Source: Microbacterium neungamense (lineage in GTDB: Bacteria > Actinomycetota > Actinomycetes > Actinomycetales > Microbacteriaceae). From it: a stretch of DNA of 64,000 nucleotides. The notes beneath the pieces are model-generated. The model was given only the letters and a program-made list of their open reading frames with translations, made no database searches and was not told the origin of the DNA. The stretch is taken from positions 2,418,001-2,482,000 of the forward strand of contig NZ_CP069717.1 of the NCBI RefSeq assembly GCF_024971095.1, written 5' to 3'. Of this stretch, positions 8,598 through 20,683 are shown one piece after another. The translations under genes were made by a program, and so were the position numbers. Positions within the stretch are counted from its first letter, which is position 1; each line of letters starts with the position of its first letter.

Positions 8598-9569
8598 TTA
8601 CACCTGCGCTTTCGCCATCATCTCCGCGCGCGGGTTCTCCTTCGGCTCCAGCTCCTGGAACCGCTCCAGCGCCTCGCGCGCGGCGGCATCGAGGTGCGAC
8701 GGCACGACCACCTGCAGCTCGGCGAGCAGGTCGCCGGAGCCCTTGCCGGTGGTGATGCCGCGGCCCTTGACGCGCAGCACACGGCCGGACGGGGTGCCGG
8801 GGGCCACGCGCAGCCGGACGGTGTCGCCGTCCAGGGTGGGCACCTCGATGGTGGCGCCGAGCGCGGCCTCGGTGAAGGTGACCGGCACGGTGATGCGGAG
8901 GTTCTTCCCCTCGCGCCTGAACACCGGATGCGGGCGCACGGTGACCTGCACCACGATGTCGCCGCTCTCCCCGCCGTCCGGCGAGGGGCGGCCGCGGCCG
9001 CGCAGGCGGATCTTCTGCCCGTCGGCGACCCCGGCGGGGATCTTGACCTTGAACGGCTTGCCGTCCTCGGCCTGCAGGGTGATGGTCTCGCCCTTGGCGG
9101 CCGTCATGAAGTCGATCGTGGTGCGGGCCGTGACGTCGGCGCCGCGCTGCGGACCGCCGAACCCGCGGAAGCCGCCCGTCTGCTGCCCGAACCGACCCGA
9201 CCCGAACCCGCCGCCCTGCGTGAACATCGAGAAGATGTCGTCGAAGTCCGCGGTCTGGCCGCGGCCGCCGAAGCGGCTGAAGACGTCCTCGAACCCGCCC
9301 GCGGCACCCGGGCCCGCGGTGAAGCGGGCACCGGAGCCCATCGCGCGGATCTCGTCGTACTCGCGGCGCTGCTCGGGGTCGCTCAGCACGGCGTACGCCT
9401 CGCTGATCTCCTTGAACCTCGCCTCGGCGGCGGCGTCGCCCGGGTTGGCGTCCGGGTGGTACTTCCGCGCGAGCTTGCGGTACGTCTTCTTCAGGTCCGC
9501 GTCGCTGACGTCCTTCGAGACTCCCAGCGTCTTGTAGAAGTCCTTGTCGAACCAGTCCTGGCTAGCCAT
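8598..9569 (-). CDS. dnaJ: DnaJ co-chaperone, form without zinc finger
   Basis: A 323-residue J-domain protein that stimulates DnaK ATPase and delivers clients. The J domain (about 10-75) contains the HPD motif in [11 protein letters not shown] Gly/Phe-rich linker follows (about 80-150), then the two beta-sandwich substrate-binding domains (about 160-320, beginning [17 protein letters not shown]). The CxxCxGxG zinc-finger repeats of classical DnaJ are absent, so it is the CbpA-like class, which explains the short length. It sits between grpE (7 bp gap) and hspR (2 bp gap) and should be co-transcribed from the dnaK promoter. Confidence 0.95.
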   Translation of the reverse strand: MASQDWFDKDFYKTLGVSKDVSDADLKKTYRKLARKYHPDANPGDAAAEARFKEISEAYAVLSDPEQRREYDEIRAMGSGARFTAGPGAAGGFEDVFSRFGGRGQTADFDDIFSMFTQGGGFGSGRFGQQTGGFRGFGGPQRGADVTARTTIDFMTAAKGETITLQAEDGKPFKVKIPAGVADGQKIRLRGRGRPSPDGGESGDIVVQVTVRPHPVFRREGKNLRITVPVTFTEAALGATIEVPTLDGDTVRLRVAPGTPSGRVLRVKGRGITTGKGSGDLLAELQVVVPSHLDAAAREALERFQELEPKENPRAEMMAKAQV

Positions 9570-9576
9570 CGATCAC

Positions 9577-10302
9577 CTAGCCCTCCGTGCCCGGCGACGC
9601 CTCGTCCGGCACAGCGACGACGACCTTCGCCGGGCGCAGCTCGACCTCGCCCAGCCGGTAGCCGACCTCGACGACCTCGAGGACCGTCGGCTTCTCGACG
9701 TCCGGCGAGGGCTGCTGGAAGATCGCCTCGTGGTGCTGCGGGTCGAACTCCTCGCCCTTCTCACCGTAGGCGACCACGCCGAGGCGCTCGACCGCCGCGC
9801 GCACCTTGTCGGCGATCACGGCGAACGGGGAGCCCTCCTCGAGGTCGCCGTGCTGGCGGGCGCGGTCGAGGTCGTCGAGCACGGGCAGCAGGCCCTTCGC
9901 CACCTCGCCCTTGGCGCGGGCGATCTCGATGCCGCGCTGCTCCTCGGTGCGCCGGCGGTAGTTGGCGTACTCCGCCTGCAGGCGCTTGAGGTCGGTCAGC
10001 AGCGCGTTCTCGGCGTCCAGCAGCGCCGCGTCCTCGGCGGCAGCCTCGGCGGTCTGTTCGGTGCCGAGGATGTCGTCGACCGTCAACTCCAGGTCGTCGT
10101 CGGAGCCCTCGGCGGCCGCGGCCTCCGCGGCATCCGGGTTCTCCGCGGCATCCGGGTTCTCGGGAGCCGGCGCGGCATCCGGATTCTGCGGCTCGGGGCC
10201 GGATGCCTGAGCATCCGACCCCTCACCGGACTTCGCCGGACCGTTCCCGTCTTCGGGTCCCTGAGCCTCCTCGAAAGGCTCGTCCAAGTTCTTGTCCGTC
10301 AT
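9577..10302 (-). CDS. grpE: GrpE nucleotide exchange factor
   Basis: A 241-residue GrpE, the exchange factor that releases ADP from DnaK. The first 90 residues are acidic, Pro/Ala-rich and contain a short repeat (ENPDAA twice in tandem), generated by repeated GGATGCCGCGGAGAAC-type DNA and probably disordered. A long helix follows (about 95-150, LLDAENALLTDLKRLQAEYANYRRR), then the small beta domain with the conserved DPQHHEAIFQQ and VLEVVEVGYRL. It starts two bases after the dnaK stop and lies seven bases before dnaJ, so translation is probably coupled. Confidence 0.95.
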   Translation of the reverse strand: MTDKNLDEPFEEAQGPEDGNGPAKSGEGSDAQASGPEPQNPDAAPAPENPDAAENPDAAEAAAAEGSDDDLELTVDDILGTEQTAEAAAEDAALLDAENALLTDLKRLQAEYANYRRRTEEQRGIEIARAKGEVAKGLLPVLDDLDRARQHGDLEEGSPFAVIADKVRAAVERLGVVAYGEKGEEFDPQHHEAIFQQPSPDVEKPTVLEVVEVGYRLGEVELRPAKVVVAVPDEASPGTEG

Positions 10303-10304
10303 GA

Positions 10305-12880
<2,576 letters not shown>

Positions 12881-12882
12881 GG

Positions 12883-13911
12883 TCAGGCGCCCCTTCCGGC
12901 GAGCACGGGTTCGGCATCCGCTCTCGCGGCGTCCTCGCCCTGCGCGTGCCGGCCGATCAGGCGCCCGACGGCGCCGGGGTCGTGGAAGCCGTCCTCGTCG
13001 AGCACGACCCGGCCTGCGGCGATCACCGCCTGAGGCCAGCCGCGCAGCATCCGTCCGTTGAAGGGCGAGAAGTCGGTGCCCATGTGCAGCGCGCCGCCGT
13101 CCACGCGCCGACTCTCGTCCGGGTCGAAGATCACCAGGTCGGCGTCGAACCCGGCCGCGATCCGCCCCTTGCCGGCGAGCCCGTGGATGCGGGCGGGACC
13201 GGCGGAGAACAGGTCCGCGAACCGCGCGAGCACGGCGTCGTCGGCCGGCGCGTCGCCCGCCAGTGCGGTGAAGCCCGCCGGCATCCGCGTCTCCACGCCC
13301 GGCAGCCCGTGCGGCATCTCGCGCACGTCGTCGGTGCGCTCGCGCTTCTGGGTCAGGTCGTAGCAGGAGTGGTCGCTGGAGAGGGTGTCGACGGAGCCGT
13401 CGGCGAACCGCTCCCGCAGCGCGGCCACCGTCTCGGCCGAGCGCATCGGCGGGCAGCATGCGAACCACTCCGGGTAGCGGGACGCGTACACGCCGTCGTC
13501 GAGCAGCAGGTAGTGCGGGCAGGTCTCGGAGTACGCCTCCACCCCGCGGGTGCGCGCCTCGGCGAGCTCGGGACGGGTGTGGTGCAGGTGCTCGATGCCG
13601 ATGCGGCCGGCATCCGCGTGCTCCTCGGTGCAGTCCACGATGATCGCGTCGTGCTCGGCGTGAATGATGGTCAGCCCGCCGAGGCGGCGCATCTCCTTCA
13701 TCACCCGCAGCACGGTGTCGTTGTCGCTCATCGTGGAGCCGCGGTTGGTCATGTACATCTTGACCGAGCGGATGCCCATGGCCGCGAGCTCGTCCAGCTG
13801 TGCCGGCACGGTCTCGTCCCAGGTGATCACCGAGCCGTGCAGGGCGACGTCGCAGCGCGCCTCGCGCGCCAGGTCGCGCTTGTTGCGCGCGGCTTCGAGC
13901 GGGGTCTCCAT
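12883..13911 (-). pseudogene. 5'-truncated allantoinase/hydantoinase-type amidohydrolase
   Basis: About 342 residues of a cyclic amidohydrolase are open: SVKMYMTNRGSTMSDND, TIIHAEHDAIIVDCTEEH (metal-binding His), HLHHTRPELAEA, SSDHSCYDLTQK (metal Asp), and a C-terminal GKGRIAAGFDADLVIFDPDE. Allantoinases and dihydropyrimidinases have about 450 residues, and the missing part includes the HxH metal pair at the start of the barrel. The ATG at 13911 coincides with the join to a permease fragment on the other strand, so the gene is a remnant. Neighbouring racemase and NCS2 permease pieces support an original role in ureide, hydantoin or pyrimidine degradation. Confidence 0.8.
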
Positions 13912-14132
13912 CCCGGCTCCGGTGCTCGGCGGCGTCGGGATCGTGCTGTTCGGCACGGTGGCGGCGAGCGGCATCGCGACACTGGTTCACGGTGATCTTC
14001 AACTCGGCGATCAGCTCGACCACGGTGGTCGCGGTGCTGCTGAACATCGTCTTCAACCATCTCGTGCGCGGCTCGGCGCGGAACGAGGGACGCAACGAGT
14101 TCGTCGCCGCGTCGGAGCATCCGACCGCGTAG
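13912..14132 (+). pseudogene. Remnant of NCS2 uracil/xanthine permease, C-terminal pieces
   Basis: Two pieces of one permease remain. The first reads IPAPVLGGVGIVLFGTVAASGI, a highly conserved NCS2 segment. The second, in another frame from about 13978, reads WFTVIFNSAISSTTVVAVLLNIVFN, the last membrane helix, and continues to a natural-looking C-terminus EFVAASEHPTA and a TAG at 14130-14132. The stretch normally separating them (dozens of residues) is gone, as are all earlier helices. It abuts the allantoinase remnant head-to-head. No functional transporter can be made. Confidence 0.8.
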
Positions 14133-14155
14133 CCGGGGCGCCGCGGCGAAGGCGG

Positions 14156-14617
14156 TCAGCGGCCGCCGGGCGGGCCGAGGATCAGCAGCACGACGAAGAG
14201 CGCGGCGACCGCGGCGAGGATCAGCACCGCCAGCGCCCACGGCCGTCGCAGCAGCCAGCGCATGCAGCGGTCGTACCAGGTGCGGTCGCGGGGGTCGTCG
14301 GTCTCGTCGAGGCGCCAGTCGCCGTCGAGGCGGCCGGTGCGGTGCAGCCACAGCTCGGCGGGGACGGTCGCGTAGGGGATGACGGCGCTCGCGATCGCGA
14401 GCATCGCGGCGCCCGGATGCCAGCGCTGACGAACGGCCAGGAGCACCGCCGTGGCGCCGTAGGAGAGGAAGACGAAGCCGTGGACGCCTCCGGCGATCGT
14501 CACCAGCACCGGCGGGAGGCCGGCGGCTCGGGCGATGAGTGCGGCGATCAGCAGGCTCCAGGTGATCGCCTCAGCGATCGCGAGCACGCGGAACAGGCGG
14601 GCGGGGGTGCGGAACAT
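14156..14617 (-). CDS. DUF3817 integral membrane protein
   Basis: A 153-residue membrane protein matching the DUF3817 pattern: FRVLAIAEAITWSLLIAALIA as the first helix, then GGVHGFVFLSYGATAVLLAV, an AIASAVIPYATVPAELWL helix, a charged loop (DETDDPRDRTWYDRC), and a final hydrophobic helix with a Gly/Pro tail. Four helices are likely. Function is unknown; relatives are often annotated as small actinobacterial membrane proteins near chaperone or housekeeping genes. It is isolated here, with a strong hairpin (14646-14679) separating it from the DUF222 gene upstream. Confidence 0.8.
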   Translation of the reverse strand: MFRTPARLFRVLAIAEAITWSLLIAALIARAAGLPPVLVTIAGGVHGFVFLSYGATAVLLAVRQRWHPGAAMLAIASAVIPYATVPAELWLHRTGRLDGDWRLDETDDPRDRTWYDRCMRWLLRRPWALAVLILAAVAALFVVLLILGPPGGR

Positions 14618-14645
14618 CGGTCTCCTCGGGTCCTGTCCAGCCTAC

Positions 14646-14679
14646 GGGTGCCCCCGGAGAGCACACTCCGGGGGCACCC
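14646..14679. terminator. Hairpin terminator downstream of the DUF222/HNH gene
   Basis: A 14-bp perfect stem, GGGTGCCCCCGGAG with CTCCGGGGGCACCC, closes a 6-base loop. It lies about 55 bp beyond the stop of the minus-strand gene at 14734. No strong T-tract is present, as is common in high-GC actinobacteria. Confidence 0.7.
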
Positions 14680-14733
14680 CGCGCCGGCGGTCCGGCGGGA
14701 CACCGCCCGAAAGCAAGGGTTCCGCGGCCCCGG

Positions 14734-16176
14734 TCAGAACGGCGCGGTTTCCGCGGCCGGGACGGACGCCCACAGGTCGCGGGACGGGTCCGGATCGGGC
14801 GGCTGGAAGGTGACGGTGTTCTGCGGCGGCGGCCGATCGATGTACAGCCGGCCGGTCGGGCTGGTCCAGGCGAAGACACCGCCGCCCAGCTGTTCGACGT
14901 GCCAGGGACTGTGGTGTTTCAGGATGTGATGCCGTCGGCAGAAGTCGCCGAGGTTCTCGGCCGAGGTCGCCCCGCCGGCGGAAGCCGCGCGGTTGTGGTC
15001 GAGGTCGCACTGCGACGCCCTGCGCCCGCAGGTGGGGAAGCGGCAGCGCTGGTCCCGGGCATGCAGGTAGCGGCGCAGGTGTGTCGACGGCCGGTACCGG
15101 TCGACGGCGAGGACGCCGCCGGTGATCGGATCCGTGAGCACGCGGTCCCAGCCGGATGCCGCCCCGGCCAGGCGCCGGGCCGTGTCGAGGTCGATCGGAC
15201 AGGCGCCGTCGAGCTCGGCCGGCGGCAGCGGCACGCCCGCGCGATCCAAGCCCATCAGGGTGAGGATCGGGACGGTCACCTGGACGTGCGGGACGATCCG
15301 GGCGAGCAGGCCGTCCTCGGTGTCGTGACCCGTGGGCACACCGCTCAGCACGAGGTCGGCGAGGAGGTCGGCGCGCAGCTGGGCGACCGTGCGGTCGTCC
15401 GCGACGAACACCGCGCCATCCGCCGCCGACCCGAACGCCGACGACCCCGCCGCCTGCCGGGCCGCGGCATCCGACGCCGGCACGACCCGCGCACCGGCGG
15501 CGCGCGCCTCCGCGGCGGCCTGGGCGTTGTGGTTCTTGAGCTCGGTCGCCATCTCGCTGAGCCGGTCGAACATGCCGTGCGCGAGTGCCGATGAGGTGAT
15601 CGCGGTGATCTTGGAGTTGCCGTCCTCGAGATCGTCCAGCCAGACGCCGCACTTCTTGCGCGCCCTGCGGTGACGCTCGTCGATCGGCAGCGGCTGATAC
15701 CGCTCCGCGAGCCGTCGCGCCATCGGGCGGAGACGGTTCGGCGATTCCTGTTCGGCGATCGCGAGCACGCTCTCGGCGTAGGCGGCGCGCTCGGCGGGAT
15801 CCTCGAGATGGCTCCCCGCTTCCACGATCACACGGGCGTGACCCGCGCTGATCCGGCCCGCGCCCTGCGCGGCCCACACCTGCGGGAACCGGGTCACCAG
15901 CCATTCGGCATCCGCCATCCAGCGCTGCACCGTGCGATCGCTCACCCGCTGCGCCGCCCCGATCTCGGCCGCCACCGTGCGCAGGGTCAGGTCGCCGTGA
16001 TCCGGATGCCCGCCCTGCTCGGCGACGGTCAGCGCAAGACGGGAGGCCAGCGCGAGCATGCCGTCGCGCACCGCGAGCACGCTGCTCAGCGTGGCGTCGA
16101 TCTGACGCAGCGAGGACACGATGGAATCCAGGGCGGCGACCTGCGCGTCACTGGCGTCCATCAGTGCGTTTGTCAT
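14734..16176 (-). CDS. DUF222 / HNH endonuclease domain protein
   Basis: A 480-residue protein with the DUF222 helical domain (about 20-260, containing QRVSDRTVQRWMADAEWLV and AGRISAGHARVIVEAG) and a C-terminal HNH nuclease (about 375-435: CRFPTCGRRASQCDLDH, then GGATSAENLGDFCRRHH). The Cys pairs and the DxDH and HH residues needed for zinc and catalysis are intact. Such proteins are multicopy in actinobacteria and many are linked to an HNH group of self-splicing or mobile elements, but their job is not established. No intein or intron is evident here. The gene is monocistronic, with a terminator-like hairpin after it. Confidence 0.9.
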   Translation of the reverse strand: MTNALMDASDAQVAALDSIVSSLRQIDATLSSVLAVRDGMLALASRLALTVAEQGGHPDHGDLTLRTVAAEIGAAQRVSDRTVQRWMADAEWLVTRFPQVWAAQGAGRISAGHARVIVEAGSHLEDPAERAAYAESVLAIAEQESPNRLRPMARRLAERYQPLPIDERHRRARKKCGVWLDDLEDGNSKITAITSSALAHGMFDRLSEMATELKNHNAQAAAEARAAGARVVPASDAAARQAAGSSAFGSAADGAVFVADDRTVAQLRADLLADLVLSGVPTGHDTEDGLLARIVPHVQVTVPILTLMGLDRAGVPLPPAELDGACPIDLDTARRLAGAASGWDRVLTDPITGGVLAVDRYRPSTHLRRYLHARDQRCRFPTCGRRASQCDLDHNRAASAGGATSAENLGDFCRRHHILKHHSPWHVEQLGGGVFAWTSPTGRLYIDRPPPQNTVTFQPPDPDPSRDLWASVPAAETAPF

Positions 16177-16295
16177 ATTCTCAGTGAACCACGAGCCACC
16201 GACATTCGAACAAAGCCACGATGCGGAGTCCGCCCGCCGTCACGCGAGGACGCGCGACACACGCCGGTAACGCGGCGCCGCTAGGCTCACCCGAC

Positions 16296-17003
16296 ATGAC
16301 GACACCCGCTCTGCTCGCCGTCTCGCACGGGACCGCCGACGTCGACGGCGCGGCTGCGGTCGCCCGCCTCGTCGCCCGCGTCGCGGAGGAGCTGCCCGGC
16401 GTCGCCGTGCACGAGGCGTTCGTGGACGTGCAGCAGCCGGAGGCGGCCACCGCCCTCGCCGCGATCGACGGCCCGGTCGTGATCGTGCCGCTGCTGCTGT
16501 CCAGCGGCTTCCACGTCAACGTCGACATCGGCGGGCTCGCCCGCGACGACCTCGCGATCGCCCCGCCGCTCGGCCCCGACCCCCGCCTCGCGGACGTGCT
16601 CGCCGAGCGGCTCGCGCAGGCCGGCGGCGCGCTCGGCACAGCGTCCGGCGCCTCCGGCAGCCCGGACACCCCGGTGATCCTCGCCGTCGCCGGATCGCGC
16701 GACCCCGCATCCGAGACGGACGCCCTCGCGATGGCGGGCCTGCTCGCCGCCCGGCTCGGCCGCCCGGTCGAGACCGCGTACCTGGCCGCGCGCGAGCCGC
16801 GGCTCGACACGGTCGCCGCACAGCATCCGGATGCCGTCGTCGCGGCGTACCTGCTCGCGCACGGCTACTTCCACGACCTCGCCGTCCGCCAGGCGGGCGC
16901 ATCCGTCGTCACCGAGCCCCTGCTCGACGCGGCCGAACCGCCGGCCGCGCTGGTCGACCTGGTCCTCTCCCGCTACCGCGACGCCGCCGCCTCCCTGGGC
17001 TGA
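16296..17003 (+). CDS. Sirohydrochlorin ferrochelatase (CbiX/SirB family)
   Basis: A 235-residue chelatase that inserts iron into sirohydrochlorin to make siroheme for sulfite reductase. It has two CbiX-like halves: ALLAVSHGTADVDGAAAV with the active-site His (residues 7-8) and IVPLLLSSGFHVNVDI in the first, and ILAVAGSRDPASETDA with AAYLLAHGYFHDLAV in the second. Start at ATG 16296, just before MTTPALLAVSHG; a longer frame from 16221 overlaps the upstream promoter region. It begins the sulfur cluster, separated from sir by 184 bp, and pairs logically with cobA further down. Confidence 0.85.
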   Translation: MTTPALLAVSHGTADVDGAAAVARLVARVAEELPGVAVHEAFVDVQQPEAATALAAIDGPVVIVPLLLSSGFHVNVDIGGLARDDLAIAPPLGPDPRLADVLAERLAQAGGALGTASGASGSPDTPVILAVAGSRDPASETDALAMAGLLAARLGRPVETAYLAAREPRLDTVAAQHPDAVVAAYLLAHGYFHDLAVRQAGASVVTEPLLDAAEPPAALVDLVLSRYRDAAASLG

Positions 17004-17187
17004 TCGACCGGCTCCTCCACTTCGAGCGGCGGGCAGACGCAGTCACGGCTATGTAACCGCACGTTGCTGAGCGAGAGCCCCTCCGTGACGAACTGTGACC
17101 TCCCGTTTCCGGGTGTTCGTCATGTCCTCGCATCCGGCGCCCGAGTCTCCTTACCGTGTTCACACCTTCACGAGAGCGAGACCCCCG

Positions 17188-18930
17188 ATGACCCTGGAAG
17201 CGACGACCCGCGGCGCCCGCACCCGCACTGCGCGCGTCCCCACCAAGCCGCACGGGCAGTGGAAGGTCGACGGCACCGAGCCGCTGAACGCGAACGAGGA
17301 GTTCAAGCTCGCCGACAACGGCCTCAACGTCCGCGAGCGGATCGAGACGATCTACGCCAAGGGCGGCTTCTCGTCCATCGACCCCACCGACCTGCACGGC
17401 CGGTTCCGCTGGTGGGGCCTGTACACGCAGCGCAAGCCCGGCATCGACGGCGGCCGCACCGCCCAGCTCGAGCCGCATGAGCTCGAGGACGAGTACTTCA
17501 TGCTGCGGGTGCGCATCGACGGCGGCCAGCTCACCACCGAGCAGCTGCGCGTCATCGGCGGGATCTCCACCGAGTTCGCCCGCGACTCCGCCGACCTCAC
17601 CGACCGGCAGAACGTCCAGCTGCACTGGGTGCCGGTCGAAGACGTCCCCGAGATCTGGCGGCGGCTCGAAGCCGTGGGCCTGAGCACCACCGAGGCGTGC
17701 GGCGACGTACCGCGCGTGATCCTCGGCTCCCCCGTCGCGGGCATCGCCGCCGACGAGCTCATCGATCCGACGCCGCAGATCGCCGAGATCGCCGAGCGCT
17801 TCCTCGGCGACGAGTCGCTGGCGAACCTGCCCCGCAAGTACAAGACCGCCATCACCGGCCACCCCAGCCAGGACGTCGTGCACGAGATCAACGACTGCGC
17901 GTTCGTCGCCGTCGAGCACCCCGAGCTGGGCATCGGCTACGACCTGTGGGTCGGCGGCGCGCTCTCCACGGTGCCCCGCCTGGGCGAGCGGCTCGGCGCC
18001 TTCGTGCCGCCGGCGCGCGTCGCCGAGGTGTGGCACGGCGTCACCCGCGTCTTCCGCGACTACGGGTACCGCCGGCTGCGCAACAAGGCCCGTCTGAAGT
18101 TCCTCCTCGCGGACTGGGGCGTGGAGCGCTTCCGCGAGGTGCTCGAGACCGAGTACCTGGACGCCCCGCTGCCCGACGGCCCCGCCGCACCGCGGCCGCT
18201 CGGCCAGGGCGACCACGTCGGCGTGCACCGGCAGAAGGACGGGCGCTTCTACGTCGGCGCCGCCCCGGTCGTCGGCCGGGTCTCCGGCAGCATCCTCACC
18301 GCCCTCGCGGATCTCGCCGAGGCGCACGGCTCCACCCGCATCCGCACCACCCCGTTCCAGAAGCTGCTCGTGCTCGACGTCGCCGAGGACCGGGTGGAGT
18401 CGCTCGTGGCGGGCCTGGACGCGCTCGGCCTGTCGGCGCGCCCCAGCCTGTTCCGCCGCGGCACGATCGCGTGCACCGGCATCGAGTACTGCAAGCTCGC
18501 GATCGTCGAGACGAAGGCGAACGCCGCGGATGCCGTGGCCCGGCTCGAGGAGCGCCTGGGCGCGCTGGAGCCGGAGATCGGCCAGCCGATCACCCTGCAC
18601 GTGAACGGATGCCCGAACTCGTGCGCCCGCATCCAGATCGCCGACATCGGGCTGAAGGGCCAGCTGATCACCAACGCCGCCGGCGAGCAGGTGCCCGGCT
18701 TCCAGGTGCACCTCGGCGGCGGGCTCGCCTCGCCGGACCGCCCGGATGCCGGGCTCGGCCGCACCGTCCGCGGGCTCAAGGTCGAGGCGGACGGCATCGC
18801 CGACTACGCCGAGCGGATCATCCGCCGCTACCTCGCCGACCGCGAGGAGGGCGAGACCTTCGCGCACTGGGCGCACAGAGCTGATGAGGAGGCGCTCCAG
18901 GCCGCGCCCGAGCAGGAGGCCGTGCGATGA
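17188..18930 (+). CDS. sir: Ferredoxin-dependent sulfite reductase
   Basis: A 580-residue siroheme and [4Fe-4S] enzyme that reduces sulfite to sulfide with six electrons from ferredoxin. Two ferrodoxin-like half-domains (from about 45 and 345) flank two nitrite/sulfite-reductase domains. The cluster ligands are visible as C429/C435 (CTGIEYC) and C475/C479 (NGCPNSC). TDRQNVQLHWV and the RLRNKARLKFLL segment bind siroheme and substrate. Nitrite reductase is the alternative in this family, but cysH, cysD and cysN follow directly with four-base overlaps, so sulfite is the likely substrate. Electrons probably come from the Fpr-FdxA pair encoded 7 kb downstream in the same cluster. The start is the ATG at 17188; its Shine-Dalgarno is weak. 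Confidence 0.92.
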   Translation: MTLEATTRGARTRTARVPTKPHGQWKVDGTEPLNANEEFKLADNGLNVRERIETIYAKGGFSSIDPTDLHGRFRWWGLYTQRKPGIDGGRTAQLEPHELEDEYFMLRVRIDGGQLTTEQLRVIGGISTEFARDSADLTDRQNVQLHWVPVEDVPEIWRRLEAVGLSTTEACGDVPRVILGSPVAGIAADELIDPTPQIAEIAERFLGDESLANLPRKYKTAITGHPSQDVVHEINDCAFVAVEHPELGIGYDLWVGGALSTVPRLGERLGAFVPPARVAEVWHGVTRVFRDYGYRRLRNKARLKFLLADWGVERFREVLETEYLDAPLPDGPAAPRPLGQGDHVGVHRQKDGRFYVGAAPVVGRVSGSILTALADLAEAHGSTRIRTTPFQKLLVLDVAEDRVESLVAGLDALGLSARPSLFRRGTIACTGIEYCKLAIVETKANAADAVARLEERLGALEPEIGQPITLHVNGCPNSCARIQIADIGLKGQLITNAAGEQVPGFQVHLGGGLASPDRPDAGLGRTVRGLKVEADGIADYAERIIRRYLADREEGETFAHWAHRADEEALQAAPEQEAVR

Positions 18931-19643
18931 GCCGGCGGGACGCCGACACACTGCGCGCCCTGGCCGCCGAGGGCGCGCAAGCGCTGCGCAGCGGGGCCTC
19001 CGACGAGGCCTCTCCCGCCGAGGTCGTGGCGTGGGTCGCGGAGAACTTCGACGTGCGCGCCGTCGCGGTCGCATGCTCGATGGCGGATGCCGCGCTGCCG
19101 CACCTCGTCGCCGAGCAGCTGCCGGGCGTCGACGTGCTCTTCCTCGACACCGGGTACCACTTCGCCGAGACCATCTTCACCCGGCACGAGGTCGCCCGCA
19201 CCCTGGACGTGCGGATCGTCGACGTGAAGCCGGCGCAGACCGTGGCGGAGCAGGACGCCGAGTTCGGCCGCGACCTGTTCGCCCGCGACCCGGGCCTGTG
19301 CTGCGCCCGCCGCAAGGTGGAGCCGCTGCAGCGGGCGCTCGGCGACTGCGAGGTGTGGTTCACCGGGGTGCGCCGCGAGGAGGCGCCCACCCGGGCCGCC
19401 ACGCCGCTGGTGACCTTCGACGAGCGCAACGGTCTGGTCAAGGTCAACCCCGTCGCCGCCTGGACCTTCGACGATCTGATCGGCTACGCCACGGCGCACG
19501 AGGTCGTGGTGAACCCGCTCGTCGCGAACGGCTACCCGTCCATCGGGTGCGCACCCTGCACCCGCCCCGTCGCCCCCGGCGACGACCCCCGCTCCGGCCG
19601 CTGGGCCGGACTCGCCAAGACCGAATGCGGACTCCACGTATGA
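18927..19643 (+). CDS. cysH: Adenylylsulfate (APS) reductase
   Basis: A 238-residue reductase of the CysH family that converts activated sulfate to sulfite using thioredoxin. It has the PP-loop-like start (VAVACSMADAALPHLV), FLDTGYHFAETI for nucleotide binding, and the two Cys pairs of the [4Fe-4S] APS-reducing class: CC in DPGLCCARRKVEPL and CAPC in IGCAPCTRPV. The C-terminal ECGLH holds the redox-active Cys. Presence of all four cluster Cys argues for APS rather than PAPS as substrate, consistent with the lack of an APS kinase in this window. ATG overlaps the sir stop by four bases. Confidence 0.95.
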   Translation: MSRRDADTLRALAAEGAQALRSGASDEASPAEVVAWVAENFDVRAVAVACSMADAALPHLVAEQLPGVDVLFLDTGYHFAETIFTRHEVARTLDVRIVDVKPAQTVAEQDAEFGRDLFARDPGLCCARRKVEPLQRALGDCEVWFTGVRREEAPTRAATPLVTFDERNGLVKVNPVAAWTFDDLIGYATAHEVVVNPLVANGYPSIGCAPCTRPVAPGDDPRSGRWAGLAKTECGLHV

Positions 19644-20683
19644 CTTTCAGCACTGCACAGACCGTTTCGTCAGAGAGTGTTTCGTCCCGGTCGGCTGCGC
19701 CGTCCTCGCTCAACGACCGGGAGGGGCGGCCGGTGTCGTCGACGGCGCACCTCGGCCGGGTCCCGGACGTGCCCGCCCTCGGCGAGGGAGCGCACCTGAG
19801 CACGCTGGACCTGCTCGAGGCGGAGGCCATCCACATCATCCGCGAGGTGGTCGCCGAGTTCGAGCGGCCGGTGCTGCTGTTCTCCGGCGGCAAGGACTCC
19901 GTCGTCGTGCTGCACCTCGCCGCGCGGGCGTTCGCACCCGGCCGCATCCCGTTCCCGGTGCTGCACGTCGACACCGGCCACAACTTCCCGGAGGTGATCG
20001 CGTTCCGCGACGAGACCGTCGCCCGGCTCGGCCTGCGCCTCGAGGTCGCCTCAGTGCAGGACTGGATCGACGACGGCCGGCTCACCGAGCGTCCCGACGG
20101 CACCCGCAACGTGCTGCAGACGCGGCCGCTGCTCGACGCGATCGCGCGCGGTCGGCACGACGCCGTGTTCGGCGGCGCCCGCCGCGACGAGGACAAGGCC
20201 CGCGCCAAGGAGCGCATCCTGTCGCTGCGCGACGAGTTCGGGCAGTGGGATCCGCGCAACCAGCGCCCGGAGCTGTGGAGCCTGTACAACGGCCGCCACC
20301 TGCCCGGTCAGCACGTGCGCGCCTTCCCGATCTCGAACTGGACCGAGCTGGACGTGTGGCGCTACATCGCCCGCGAGCGCATCCCGCTGCCGCCGCTGTA
20401 CTTCGCCCACGAGCGCGAGGTGTTCCGCCGGGACGGCATGTGGTGGGCGGTCGGCCCGTACAGCGCGCCGCGCGCCGGCGAGCAGGTCGAGCGCCGCGTG
20501 GTGCGCTACCGCACGGTCGGCGACATGAGCTGCACCGGCGCCGTGGAATCGGATGCCGCGGACGTCGACGCCGTGGTGGCGGAGGTCGCCCGGTCGACGC
20601 TCACCGAGCGCGGCGCGACGCGCGCCGACGACCGGATCAGCGAGGCCGCCATGGAGGACCGGAAGAAGGACGGGTACTTCTGA
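19640..20683 (+). CDS. cysD: Sulfate adenylyltransferase subunit 2
   Basis: A 347-residue PP-loop ATP pyrophosphatase that, with CysN, makes APS from sulfate and ATP. The core runs from about residue 50 (LSTLDLLEAEAIHIIREV), with the PP motif LLFSGGKDSVVVLHL, DTGHNFPEVIAFRD, GGARRDEDKARAKER, and the C-terminal MEDRKKDGYF. The first 48 residues are an unconserved extension rich in Ser, and part of it is encoded by a copy of a dispersed repeat (19679-19720, ending GCTCAACGACCGG). The normal protein is about 300 residues, so the extension is an insertion in the gene. Overlaps cysH by four bases. Confidence 0.95.
   Translation: MTFSTAQTVSSESVSSRSAAPSSLNDREGRPVSSTAHLGRVPDVPALGEGAHLSTLDLLEAEAIHIIREVVAEFERPVLLFSGGKDSVVVLHLAARAFAPGRIPFPVLHVDTGHNFPEVIAFRDETVARLGLRLEVASVQDWIDDGRLTERPDGTRNVLQTRPLLDAIARGRHDAVFGGARRDEDKARAKERILSLRDEFGQWDPRNQRPELWSLYNGRHLPGQHVRAFPISNWTELDVWRYIARERIPLPPLYFAHEREVFRRDGMWWAVGPYSAPRAGEQVERRVVRYRTVGDMSCTGAVESDAADVDAVVAEVARSTLTERGATRADDRISEAAMEDRKKDGYF
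19679..19720. repeat. Dispersed GTTTCGTC...CTCAACGACCGG repeat inside cysD
   Basis: Begins GTTTCGTC and ends TCCTCGCTCAACGACCGG, matching the family seen at 28489-28521, 63714-63756 and 63843-63885. Here it is in frame in the N-terminal extension of CysD and reads [13 protein letters not shown]. Confidence 0.65.

Noticed and set aside
17004..17187. Cysteine-rich leader peptide controlling the sulfur cluster
   Set aside because: I searched the frames before sir: the only candidate (GTG at about 17090) has two separated Cys and no Cys run, so an attenuator is not supported.
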